NCBI GenBank assembly: GCA_903960135.1
Contig: CAJBZP010000128.1
Location: 1-59,013, forward strand
DNA: 59,013 bases
Direction of reading: 5' to 3'
DNA from: an uncultured Actinomycetes bacterium
GTDB lineage: Bacteria; Actinomycetota; Actinomycetes; S36-B12
The notes beneath the pieces are model-generated. The model saw only the letters and a list, made by a program, of their open reading frames with translations. It did not search any database and was not told the DNA's origin. Of this stretch, positions 51,458 through 59,013 are shown in pieces; positions within the stretch are counted from its first letter, which is position 1, and every line of letters starts with the position of its first letter. The position numbers were made by a program, and so were the translations under genes.

Positions 51458-53901
51458 CCGCTGTAGAGGAAGTGCCGCTGAGTGCGGCTGGCAACCCGAT
51501 TGGTTTTGGTTCTATGCGCCGGGTTGAAGACGCGCGGTTTGTGCGTGGCCAGGGCAACTATGTGGACGATGTAAATCTTCCGGGCATGCTGCACAGCGCC
51601 ATTCTCCGCAGCCCCCATGCGCACGCCCGCATAGTTTCGATCGATGCGTCTGCGGCAGAAGCGCTGCCGGGTGTGGTGGCCGTGATAACCGGAAAGATCT
51701 TGGAAGGTATTCCGCGGCCGTCTTTGCTAGGAGACAACTTCGCGTGGATGCCCACCTTGTCTTATGACACCCAGGCCGTGCTCGCCACGGACAAAGTGCG
51801 TTTTCAGGGCCAGGAGGTGGCTTATGTCATTGCCGAAAGCCGTTACATTGCCAAGGATGCACTTGAGCTGATAGATGTCGAGTACGAAATCCTCGAACCT
51901 GTCATGGACGCTAAGCGGGCTCTTGATGCTGGAGCACCGATTATCCGCGATGACAAAGGTCAAACGGATAACAGCATCACCGATGTGCATGGGAATAAAA
52001 CTTGGGAGTCTGGCAACGCGGAGTCGACGGCGGCGGCCATCGCAGCCGCGAAGGCAGACCCGAATTGTGTCGTGGTCACGCAGGAGATCATGTATCCACG
52101 CGTGCATCCAGCACCGATGGAGACTTGCGGCTCGGTGTCGTATCTTGACAAGGTAACCGGTCAATTGACCATGTACACGACCACGCAGGCACCACATGCC
52201 CACCGCACGGTGTACGCAATGGTCGCTGGGCTGCCGGAGCAGAAGATCCGAATCATCAGCCCTGATATCGGTGGTGGCTTCGGCAATAAGGTTCCGGTTT
52301 ACCCAGGGTACGTACTTTCTGTGATTGGCACGATCGTGACCGGCAAGCCGGTTAAGTGGATGGAAGACCGCAACGAGAATCTAGTCTCGACGGGCTTTGC
52401 TCGTGATTACCACATGACGGCATCCATTGCGGCAACCAAGGAAGGCAAAATCCTGGCCGTCGACGTGGATGTACTCGCCGATCACGGTGCCTTCAATGGG
52501 GTGGCCCAGCCGACCAACTACCCGGCGGGATTCTTCAATATCTTCTCGGGTTCTTATGATTACCCGGACGCGCACTGCAAAGTGACCCCGGTGTACACCA
52601 ATAAGGCCCCGGGCGGTGTCGCATATGCGTGCTCCTTCAGAATCACCGAGGCGGCATATGTCATCGAGCGGGTAGTGGATTGCCTCGCCCAGGAATTACA
52701 GATGGACCCCGCCGATCTTCGGTTGAAGAACCTGCTGCGTCCGGAGCAATTCCCGTACATGTCGCCAACGGGTTGGGAGTACGACTCCGGGGAATATGAG
52801 AAGACGATGCGGGTAGCCATGGACATCGCCGGCTACGACGAACTGCGGCGCGAACAGGCGGAAAAGCGCGCCAAGGGTGAGTACATGGGAATCGGTATCT
52901 CCTTCTTCACCGAAGGCGTGGGCGCTGGACCGCGCCGGGACATGGACATCCTCGGGTTGGGGATGGCCGATGGCATTGAATTGCGGGTGCACCCAACCGG
53001 CAAGGCGCAGTTGCGCTTGTCGGTGCAAAGCCAAGGCCAAGGCCATGAGACCACATTCGCCCAGATTGTGGCCCATGAACTCGGAATCCCACCGGAGGAT
53101 ATTGAGGTTCTGCACGGTGATACCGACAACACGCCATTTGGCCTTGGCACCTATGGGTCAAGGTCCACCCCGGTATCAGGTGCGGCGGCATCGGTGGTGG
53201 CGCGCAAGGTGCGTGACCGAGCCCGAATTGTTGCGGCTGCGGCTTTGGAGTGTGCACCCGATGACCTGGACTGGGAGTTGGGTCGTTGGTACGTAAAGGG
53301 TGATAGAGAACGTGGCAAGACGATTGCCGAAATCGCCCTGCTTTCGCACAGTTCACTCGAACTGCCCGAGGGCGTCGAAGGCCATCTTGATGCGACGGCG
53401 GTTTACAACCCGCCGAATCTTACCTACCCGTATGGGTGTTACATCTGCGTTGTCGATGTTGATCCGGGCACCGGACAGGTGAAAATTCGTCGTTTCATCG
53501 CGGTTGATGACTGCGGCACCCGTATTAACCCGATGATTGTCGAAGGCCAAGTGCACGGTGGTTTGGCCGACGGTGTCGGGATGGCACTGATGGAGCTGAT
53601 CGCCTTCGATACCGATGGCAATAACCTCGGTGGTTCCTTCATGGATTATCTGCTGCCAACGGCGGTGGAGTGCCCGGATTGGGAGTTGGGTGAGACGGTA
53701 ACGCCGTCACCCCATCACCCAATTGGCGCCAAGGGCGTAGGCGAGTCGGCCACTGTTGGCTCCCCGGCCGCGGTGGTGAACGCGGTTATCGATGCGCTCA
53801 GCCCATTTGGCGTGCGGCACGCGGACATGCCGCTAACTCCGGCAAATGTTTGGCGGGCTATCCAGGGCAATGCCATTCGCGTTGATATGGCAGTCGAGTA
53901 G
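51454..53901 (+). CDS. coxL: Aerobic CO dehydrogenase large subunit, form I
   Basis: An 815-residue molybdenum subunit. The form I signature AYxCSFR is present as AYACSFR, with Cys393 at the position of the Cys that holds copper in Oligotropha CODH (Cys388). The later GVGESATVG motif has Glu764 at the position of its active-site Glu. Both support a true CO-oxidising enzyme rather than a form II homologue. It oxidises CO to CO2 with electrons going through CoxS and CoxM. The residue before the Cys is Ala where well-studied enzymes have Arg. It overlaps coxS and is followed by maturation genes. Confidence 0.9.
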   Translation: MTAVEEVPLSAAGNPIGFGSMRRVEDARFVRGQGNYVDDVNLPGMLHSAILRSPHAHARIVSIDASAAEALPGVVAVITGKILEGIPRPSLLGDNFAWMPTLSYDTQAVLATDKVRFQGQEVAYVIAESRYIAKDALELIDVEYEILEPVMDAKRALDAGAPIIRDDKGQTDNSITDVHGNKTWESGNAESTAAAIAAAKADPNCVVVTQEIMYPRVHPAPMETCGSVSYLDKVTGQLTMYTTTQAPHAHRTVYAMVAGLPEQKIRIISPDIGGGFGNKVPVYPGYVLSVIGTIVTGKPVKWMEDRNENLVSTGFARDYHMTASIAATKEGKILAVDVDVLADHGAFNGVAQPTNYPAGFFNIFSGSYDYPDAHCKVTPVYTNKAPGGVAYACSFRITEAAYVIERVVDCLAQELQMDPADLRLKNLLRPEQFPYMSPTGWEYDSGEYEKTMRVAMDIAGYDELRREQAEKRAKGEYMGIGISFFTEGVGAGPRRDMDILGLGMADGIELRVHPTGKAQLRLSVQSQGQGHETTFAQIVAHELGIPPEDIEVLHGDTDNTPFGLGTYGSRSTPVSGAAASVVARKVRDRARIVAAAALECAPDDLDWELGRWYVKGDRERGKTIAEIALLSHSSLELPEGVEGHLDATAVYNPPNLTYPYGCYICVVDVDPGTGQVKIRRFIAVDDCGTRINPMIVEGQVHGGLADGVGMALMELIAFDTDGNNLGGSFMDYLLPTAVECPDWELGETVTPSPHHPIGAKGVGESATVGSPAAVVNAVIDALSPFGVRHADMPLTPANVWRAIQGNAIRVDMAVE

Positions 53902-53918
53902 CCGAAGCGAAATTGAGT

Positions 53919-54815
53919 ATGACAAGACGGGCGCTGCGCGAAAGGGCCGATCGGCTGATGGCTGAGCGGATTCCTTTCGTGCACGCCCGTGTTGTTTTCG
54001 CTGAGAAGCCCACTTCCGCGAAGCCTGGTGACGAAGCCCTCATCCTCGGCGATGGCACCATGGTGGGGTTTGTGGGTGGGCAATGCGCTGAATCGACGGT
54101 GCGAGCCCAGGGCCTGGCCGCCTTGCAAAGTGGCGATTGCGTGCTGCTTCGAATCGCACCAACCCCTGAACCTGATCAGCATGGCAAGATGGTGGTTCAC
54201 AACCCGTGCCTATCCGGTGGCACTTTGGAGATCTTTATGGAGCCGGTGTTGCCAGTACCGCAGGTGTTAATTCTTGGTGATAGCCCGATTGCTTTGGCGC
54301 TAGCCGAAATCGGCTCGACTTTGGGTTATGAGGTTGCTGCTTGGGCAACTGGTCCGTTGACCAACGTTGATGCGGTCGTCCTCGCCTCGCATGGCGACGA
54401 GGAGGAGGCGGCAATAATCGCGGCGTTGAAGGCAAATGTGCCATATGTAGGGCTGGTAGCCAGCCCGAAGCGTGGGGCGGCGGTCCTTGATTCCTTGGAT
54501 GTGACACCCAGCATGCGCGCTCGTGTCCATGCCCCCGCCGGCTTGAATATCGGTGCGCAATCCCCGGAAGAAATCGCGGTGTCAATCTTCGCCCAGATTA
54601 TTCAAGAGCGTAAGGCTTCGCACCACGCAAGTGGGATTGCTATGGAGAGTGCGGCCGGAGCCCTTGATGCCGTTGACCCGATTTGCCAGATGAGTGTCGC
54701 GGCAGTCGAATCGAGTATTCATTCGGACTTTGACGGTGGCCGCTGGTACTTCTGCTGCCTTGGGTGCAAGGAGAAGTTCTTAACTGATCCGGCGAAGTTT
54801 GCTGGCGTGATGTGA
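53919..54815 (+). CDS. XdhC-type maturation protein with C-terminal YHS domain
   Basis: About 298 residues. The first 90 residues are the XdhC domain (FVGGQCAES, NPCLSGGTLEIFMEPV). A Rossmann XdhC_C domain follows (VLILGDSPIALALAEIG to GAQSPEEIAVSIFAQ). The last 45 residues are a YHS-type metal-binding domain (DPICQMSVAA, then FCCLGCKEKFL). XdhC proteins insert molybdenum cofactor. YHS domains bind metal, and form I CODH needs copper, so copper delivery is a possible role, not shown. ATG 53919 is preferred to TTG 53913. It overlaps coxD by four bases. Confidence 0.8.
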   Translation: MTRRALRERADRLMAERIPFVHARVVFAEKPTSAKPGDEALILGDGTMVGFVGGQCAESTVRAQGLAALQSGDCVLLRIAPTPEPDQHGKMVVHNPCLSGGTLEIFMEPVLPVPQVLILGDSPIALALAEIGSTLGYEVAAWATGPLTNVDAVVLASHGDEEEAAIIAALKANVPYVGLVASPKRGAAVLDSLDVTPSMRARVHAPAGLNIGAQSPEEIAVSIFAQIIQERKASHHASGIAMESAAGALDAVDPICQMSVAAVESSIHSDFDGGRWYFCCLGCKEKFLTDPAKFAGVM

Positions 54816-55696
54816 ACATCGCGGACAAAATCGGCTCACCGCAGGATCTGATCACCGGGCTAGCCGAGCATGATTATCTGACCGAGGTAGGTCTGGCTAC
54901 GGCCCTGTTTTGCGCGGTGCGGCTACCCCAGCCACTGCTACTTGAAGGTGAGGCCGGGGTCGGCAAAACTCAAGCTGCTAAGGCATTGGCCAGCTTGCTC
55001 GATACTCCGCTAATTCGACTGCAGTGCTTCGAGGGGATTGACGCCGCAGAGGCTTTATATGAGTGGAATTATCCGCGACAACTCCTTGGCATTCGGCTCG
55101 CTGAGGCGCGGGGTTCGGATTTAGCCGAGGAGTCATTGTTCAGTCGTGAATACCTAGTCGAGCGACCACTGCTGCGGGCCCTTGAGCATCAAGGTCCAAA
55201 TCCCGCGGTCTTGTTGATCGACGAAATCGATCGCGCTGATGAGGAGTTTGAAGCATTCCTGTTGGAGATGTTGGCGGAGTCCACCGTGACGGTTCCCGAG
55301 ATCGGCACCTTGCGGGCTACCATCGCGCCAGTTGTCATCCTGACCTCGAATCGGACCCGAGATCTTCATGACGCACTAAAGCGCCGCTGCCTGTACCACT
55401 GGATTGATTACCCGAGCTTGGAACACGCAATTTCAATTGTCCGTTTGCGGGTGCCCGCGGCCTCGCCGGAACTTGCAGAGCAGATTGCGGGTGCGGTGCA
55501 GCGATTGCGTGGGCTAGATGTGCAAAAGCCGCCCGGTGTTGCTGAAGCGATTGATTGGGTGCACGCCGCAATGTTGTTAGGGATTGACCGCCTCAGCGCA
55601 GACTCGGTCTCGCAGACTTTGGGTTCGGTGCTGAAATATCGAGAAGACCAGGATTTAGTGCGCGAGCAAGGCTATGCCTGGGTCGCCGGTGCCTGA
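54812..55696 (+). CDS. coxD: MoxR-family AAA ATPase CoxD
   Basis: A 294-residue AAA+ ATPase. Walker A is EGEAGVGKTQAAKAL, Walker B is AVLLIDEIDRADEEF, and sensor/arginine residues follow (TSNRTRDLHDALKRR). CoxD proteins help assemble the Cu-S-Mo site of CODH. The GTG start overlaps the stop of the XdhC-YHS gene. It overlaps coxE by 23 bases. Confidence 0.85.
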   Translation: MNIADKIGSPQDLITGLAEHDYLTEVGLATALFCAVRLPQPLLLEGEAGVGKTQAAKALASLLDTPLIRLQCFEGIDAAEALYEWNYPRQLLGIRLAEARGSDLAEESLFSREYLVERPLLRALEHQGPNPAVLLIDEIDRADEEFEAFLLEMLAESTVTVPEIGTLRATIAPVVILTSNRTRDLHDALKRRCLYHWIDYPSLEHAISIVRLRVPAASPELAEQIAGAVQRLRGLDVQKPPGVAEAIDWVHAAMLLGIDRLSADSVSQTLGSVLKYREDQDLVREQGYAWVAGA

Positions 55697-56927
55697 ACTC
55701 CCGCAAATTGCGGCGTCGTTCGGTCACCTACTGCATGCCGCCGGGGTGCCGGTCACTCCTGAGCGAAGCGCGAGATTCGCCATCGCGATCACCCTGGCGG
55801 AACCGCAAAATCTGACCCAGTTGTATTGGCTGGGTCGGGTTAACCTAATTACGGCTCATGACCAGATAGATGTCTATGATCGCGTTTTTGCCCAGATATT
55901 TCGCGGCATCATTGATATGGCCGACTTTCGCGGCGATAGCGCTAACCAAGCACCGCCGACCGCTGCACCCACCGGTGACCGCAAGCCGGGTGATCCAAAT
56001 CGCGGTGGCGAGTCGGATAACACTCCGCGCGGAACCAGTGCCACCCCAGGTGCGCGCGATGACAGTGATGACGACACCGACGAGGCCAGCATGATCGCGG
56101 CGATGAGCACCGATGAGCGGCTTGCGAATAAGGACTTCTCGGCGGTAACCGAAGAAGAGCTACTTCTGATTAGGCGGCTGATCGAGCAGTTGCCGTTGGT
56201 GCCGCCGATGCGCAAAGGTCGACGCCAGAGGGCGAATTTCGCCGGCCGACGATTGGATATCCGAAAGACTTTGCGGCGGTCGCACCGAACCGGCGGCGAC
56301 CCGGTAAAGCTCATTAAGCGCGCCCGGGTGCCACGCCCGCGGCGCATTGTCTTCATCGCAGATATATCTGGCTCCATGGAGCCCTACGCCCGGGTGTATT
56401 TGCACCTTGCGCGGGGCGGGGTTCTCGCGATCGGCGCTGAAGCATTTGTATTCGCAACCCGGCTGACCCGCCTAACGCGCGCGTTGTCAATAAACGATCC
56501 CGATTTCGCCTATCGAAAGGCTGCTGCTGCGGCGCCAGATTGGTCGGGCGGCACTCGGATAGGTGAAACTTTGATGCGTTTCCTCAATGAATACGGTCGC
56601 CGCGGCGTGGCGCGCGGAGCCGTCATAGTGATAATTTCAGATGGCTGGGAGATCGAGGACCCAGCACTCGTGCGGATTGCAATGGAACGGCTCTCGCGGT
56701 TGTCCCATCACATTATTTGGGTGAATCCGAGAAAGGCCGTCGCCTCCTTTGAGCCATTAACCGGTGGAATGGCCGCTGCTTTGCCGTATGTGGATACTTT
56801 CGTTAGTGGGCACTCGGTGCGGGCGTTGGCGGATGTAGTGCGCGCGATTCGTGCCGTATCCGGTAACGGTCTGCCACACGGGGGGCAAAATAGTAGAGCC
56901 ATAGGCTTAACCCATGCTCAGCGTTGA
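55674..56927 (+). CDS. coxE: von Willebrand A-domain protein CoxE
   Basis: A 417-residue CoxE. The N-terminal 90 residues are helical, then a Pro/Gly/Asp-rich linker, then a basic segment and a VWA domain with the metal-site motif IADISGSM (Asp230). VWA partners of MoxR ATPases work with CoxD in CODH maturation. The start is ATG 55674 or GTG 55689. It overlaps moeA by 14 bases. Confidence 0.85.
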   Translation: MPGSPVPELPQIAASFGHLLHAAGVPVTPERSARFAIAITLAEPQNLTQLYWLGRVNLITAHDQIDVYDRVFAQIFRGIIDMADFRGDSANQAPPTAAPTGDRKPGDPNRGGESDNTPRGTSATPGARDDSDDDTDEASMIAAMSTDERLANKDFSAVTEEELLLIRRLIEQLPLVPPMRKGRRQRANFAGRRLDIRKTLRRSHRTGGDPVKLIKRARVPRPRRIVFIADISGSMEPYARVYLHLARGGVLAIGAEAFVFATRLTRLTRALSINDPDFAYRKAAAAAPDWSGGTRIGETLMRFLNEYGRRGVARGAVIVIISDGWEIEDPALVRIAMERLSRLSHHIIWVNPRKAVASFEPLTGGMAAALPYVDTFVSGHSVRALADVVRAIRAVSGNGLPHGGQNSRAIGLTHAQR

Positions 56928-58128
56928 GGACTACCGCGCCCAGGTATTGACCGGGATCAAGGCGCTTACGCCAATCGAAATGCCACTGATCGACGCACAT
57001 GGCTGCGTGCTGGCCACGGAGGTTACCGCGCCCTGGCCGCTGCCCTCCTTCGATAACTCCTCGATGGATGGCTATGCGGTGGTAGCGGCTGACATAGCCG
57101 CCACCAGCAGCGAGCACCCGGTGCAACTAAGAGTGATTGACGATGTGCCGGCGGGCTTTCGAGCCACCGAGGTGGTTGGGCCGGGAGTCGCGATTCGCAT
57201 TATGACCGGAGCGCCGATGCCCGAGGGCGCGGACGCCGTCGTGCCGGTTGAGAAAACCGATGGTGGCACCGACCTGGTGCAGGTAACTGAGCCAGTGAGT
57301 ATGGGTGCGAATATCCGGTTGGCGGGCGAGGATGTGTTGCTGGGTGATGTGGTCATGTATCCGGGTACCTACCTCACCGCTCGGCAACTATCGCTGCTTG
57401 CCTCAGTAGGCAAGGGCTCGGTGCTGGTGCATCCGAAGCCGCGGGTGGTGGTGCTTTCAACCGGCAGTGAACTTGTCGAGCCGGGTACTGAACTTCGAAA
57501 AGGGCTAATAACCGATTCCAATAGCTACTTACTTGTTGCGGCGGCGCAGGAGGCGGGTGCGGTGGCTTTTCGGGTGCCGCCGGTGATTGACGATGAGGGC
57601 GTCTTCATGTCGACCTTGGAAGATCAATTGCACTTCGCGGATCTGATCATCACCAGTGGCGGCGTGAGCATGGGGGCGTACGACACGGTCAAGGCGGTTT
57701 TGAGCAAGCTGGGTACTGTCACTTTTGCGAAAGTTGCCATGAACCCGGGAATGCCACAGGGCTACGGGCGCATTGGCCCAAGTGACACGCCAATCATCAC
57801 CTTGCCGGGCAATCCGGTTAGTGCATATGTGTCATTTGAGACGTTCGTGCGCCCGGTCATTCGGACAATGCAAGGCCGCCAAGATATTTACCGTCCTTAT
57901 GTGCAGGCAGTCTGCGAGGTGGAGTTAGCCTCGCCACCGGCTAAGCGCCAGTTTGTGCGTGCCAAATTTGGCGGTGCTGACAAGGCAACGGTCACCCCGG
58001 TGCGCGGCCAAGGATCGCATGCAGTCGGCGGGCTCTCTCAGGCCGATTGCTTCATCGTGATTCCGGCCGGGCAAGCGGCCGTGGCCGCGGGCACTACCGT
58101 TGACGTCATCGATCTAAGGAATTGGTGA
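56914..58128 (+). CDS. moeA: Molybdopterin molybdotransferase MoeA
   Basis: A 404-residue enzyme that inserts molybdate into adenylated molybdopterin. The signature SFDNSSMDGYAVVAADI is near residue 50, the DADAVVPVEKT-like GADAVVPVEKT follows, and the MoeA C-terminal part has SSG-type loops (VVLSTGSELVEPGT, ITSGGVSMGAYDTV, TLPGNPVSAYVSFE). It overlaps coxE and moaC. Full length. Confidence 0.9.
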   Translation: MLSVEDYRAQVLTGIKALTPIEMPLIDAHGCVLATEVTAPWPLPSFDNSSMDGYAVVAADIAATSSEHPVQLRVIDDVPAGFRATEVVGPGVAIRIMTGAPMPEGADAVVPVEKTDGGTDLVQVTEPVSMGANIRLAGEDVLLGDVVMYPGTYLTARQLSLLASVGKGSVLVHPKPRVVVLSTGSELVEPGTELRKGLITDSNSYLLVAAAQEAGAVAFRVPPVIDDEGVFMSTLEDQLHFADLIITSGGVSMGAYDTVKAVLSKLGTVTFAKVAMNPGMPQGYGRIGPSDTPIITLPGNPVSAYVSFETFVRPVIRTMQGRQDIYRPYVQAVCEVELASPPAKRQFVRAKFGGADKATVTPVRGQGSHAVGGLSQADCFIVIPAGQAAVAAGTTVDVIDLRNW

Positions 58129-58130
58129 CC

Positions 58131-58610
58131 ATGGCGGAAAAATCCTTCACCCATTTAAATGAGCGTGGTGATGCGCACATGGTCGACGTCACGGCAAAGG
58201 AAGTCACCGTGCGGTCAGCCACCGCTCGCGGGCGTGTCCTGGTGTCAGACGAGGTGGTGGGCCTGCTGCGTGGTGTTGGAATGCCAAAGGGTGATGCATT
58301 AGCCGTGGCCCGAATCGCCGGAATTCAAGGAGCCAAGCGCACCCCCGATCTCATCCCGCTGTGCCATCCACTCGCCATCCATGCGGTCGAGGTGGAGTTA
58401 GTCGTAGTTGACACTGGAGTGGACATCACGGTAACGGTGCGCACGGCTGATCGGACCGGGGTTGAGATGGAAGCCCTCACCGGGGTTTCGGTGGCGGCTC
58501 TTGCCTTGATCGACATGGTCAAAGGGGTTGATCGCATGGCATCGATTGCCAGCGTCGAACTTCTGGAAAAGCAGGGGGGCCGTTCGGGGCATTGGGTGCG
58601 GGGCCAATGA
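58131..58610 (+). CDS. moaC: Cyclic pyranopterin monophosphate synthase MoaC
   Basis: A 159-residue MoaC that completes cyclic pyranopterin formation after MoaA. The signature AKRTPDLIPLCHPLAIHAVE is present with the active-site His, and the conserved RTGVEMEALTGVSVAALALI follows. ATG 58131 is chosen over an upstream TTG because it gives the usual start (MAEKSFTHLNERGDAHMVDV). It overlaps the next gene by four bases. Confidence 0.9.
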   Translation: MAEKSFTHLNERGDAHMVDVTAKEVTVRSATARGRVLVSDEVVGLLRGVGMPKGDALAVARIAGIQGAKRTPDLIPLCHPLAIHAVEVELVVVDTGVDITVTVRTADRTGVEMEALTGVSVAALALIDMVKGVDRMASIASVELLEKQGGRSGHWVRGQ

Positions 58611-59013
58611 GCTACCGCGCACTGGTTATTACGGTTTCAACACGTACGGCGGCCGGTGTTTGGCAGGACACGTCCGGCCCAATTCTGGTCGCGGGTTTGC
58701 AGCAATTGGGCTTGGTGGTCGAGGGCCCGGTGGTGGTTGCCGATGGTGATCCGGTAGGTGCTGCCCTGCGCGCTGGCATTGACTCCGGGTTTGACTTGAT
58801 CATGACCACCGGCGGCACCGGGCTCAGCCCAACCGACCACACCCCCGAGCAAACGGCCTCGCTCTTGGATCGCCAGATCCCCGGGCTCCCCGAAGCGATC
58901 CGAGCCCAAGGGATCGCCGCCGGGATCCCTAATGCGTCCCTATCTAGGGGTCTGGCCGGCCTGGCCGGCAACACCTTGGTGATAAATGCACCGGGCTCAG
59001 CAGGTGGGGCCCG
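58607..59013 (+). CDS. MogA/MoaB-family molybdopterin adenylyltransferase, partial (3' end cut)
   Basis: The first 135 codons are present; the gene runs off the right edge. The N-terminus (RALVITVSTRTAAGVWQDTS) and the MPT-binding motif MTTGGTGLSPTDHTPEQTA are those of the MogA/MoaB family, which adenylates molybdopterin before MoeA. Near the right edge NAPGSAGG matches the family's LPGSPGG loop. The ATG overlaps the moaC stop (ATGA). Which of MogA or MoaB it is cannot be said from the fragment. Confidence 0.85.
   Translation, partial: MSYRALVITVSTRTAAGVWQDTSGPILVAGLQQLGLVVEGPVVVADGDPVGAALRAGIDSGFDLIMTTGGTGLSPTDHTPEQTASLLDRQIPGLPEAIRAQGIAAGIPNASLSRGLAGLAGNTLVINAPGSAGGA

Noticed and set aside
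1-59013. CRISPR arrays, rRNA or insertion elements
   Set aside because: No repeated spacer pattern, rRNA signature or transposase was seen on either strand.

Overview
The window looks like the chromosome of an actinobacterium (Actinomycetota). It has moderately high G+C by eye, many GTG and TTG starts, and a mycothiol-type formaldehyde dehydrogenase beside its usual metallo-hydrolase partner; mycothiol is the thiol of this phylum. I cannot name a genus. Protein-coding genes fill nearly everything. I see no rRNA, tRNA, CRISPR array, insertion sequence or phage. The only long gene-free stretch is a decayed ion-channel gene at 29697-30598.

Layout. (1) 1-8755: formaldehyde detoxification (metallo-hydrolase, mscR-like), a drug/metabolite exporter, a divergent dihydropteroate-synthase homologue convergent with an EgtD-like methyltransferase, two secreted proteins, and an operon of a choloylglycine-type amide hydrolase with a Tat-exported flavin amine oxidase. 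The oxidase is circularly permuted: its C-terminal substrate/FAD segment lies in front of its Rossmann fold. (2) 8916-29696: a class I aldolase, then a catabolic island for methylated amines or amino acids. It contains two TetR regulators, two proteins with GcvT folds (one fused to a covalent-FAD demethylase), a polyamine-type ABC importer, a Rieske oxygenase, an ADP-forming acyl-CoA synthetase, an acyl-CoA dehydrogenase, a class III aminotransferase, an Old Yellow Enzyme/trimethylamine-dehydrogenase-type protein and cupins. Matching 16-bp dyads mark a likely TetR regulon here. (3) 29697-45833: the pseudogene, a chitinase-like GH18 protein with PTVA repeats, a VOC-cupin protein paired with a 2-oxoglutarate oxygenase, a persulfide-sensing-type CsoR-family repressor with a perfect operator in front of a CoA-disulfide reductase-rhodanese, a 44-residue Cys-rich protein, and housekeeping and membrane genes. 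(4) 45850-59013: an aerobic carbon monoxide dehydrogenase island. Form I coxGMSL with coxD, coxE and two XdhC-type maturation proteins is flanked by molybdenum cofactor genes (mocA-like, moaE, moaA, moaD, moeA, moaC, mogA/moaB).

How it fits together. The island in (2) would import a methylated nitrogen compound and remove N-methyl groups, either to tetrahydrofolate (GcvT domains) or as formaldehyde, which the mycothiol system at the left edge could oxidise. The remaining amino acid could be transaminated. The island in (4) would let the cell draw electrons from trace CO, with most of the cofactor-building and maturation machinery alongside. Both suggest a heterotroph that uses small carbon compounds and trace gas as extra energy. 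The substrates in (2) are inferred, not shown.
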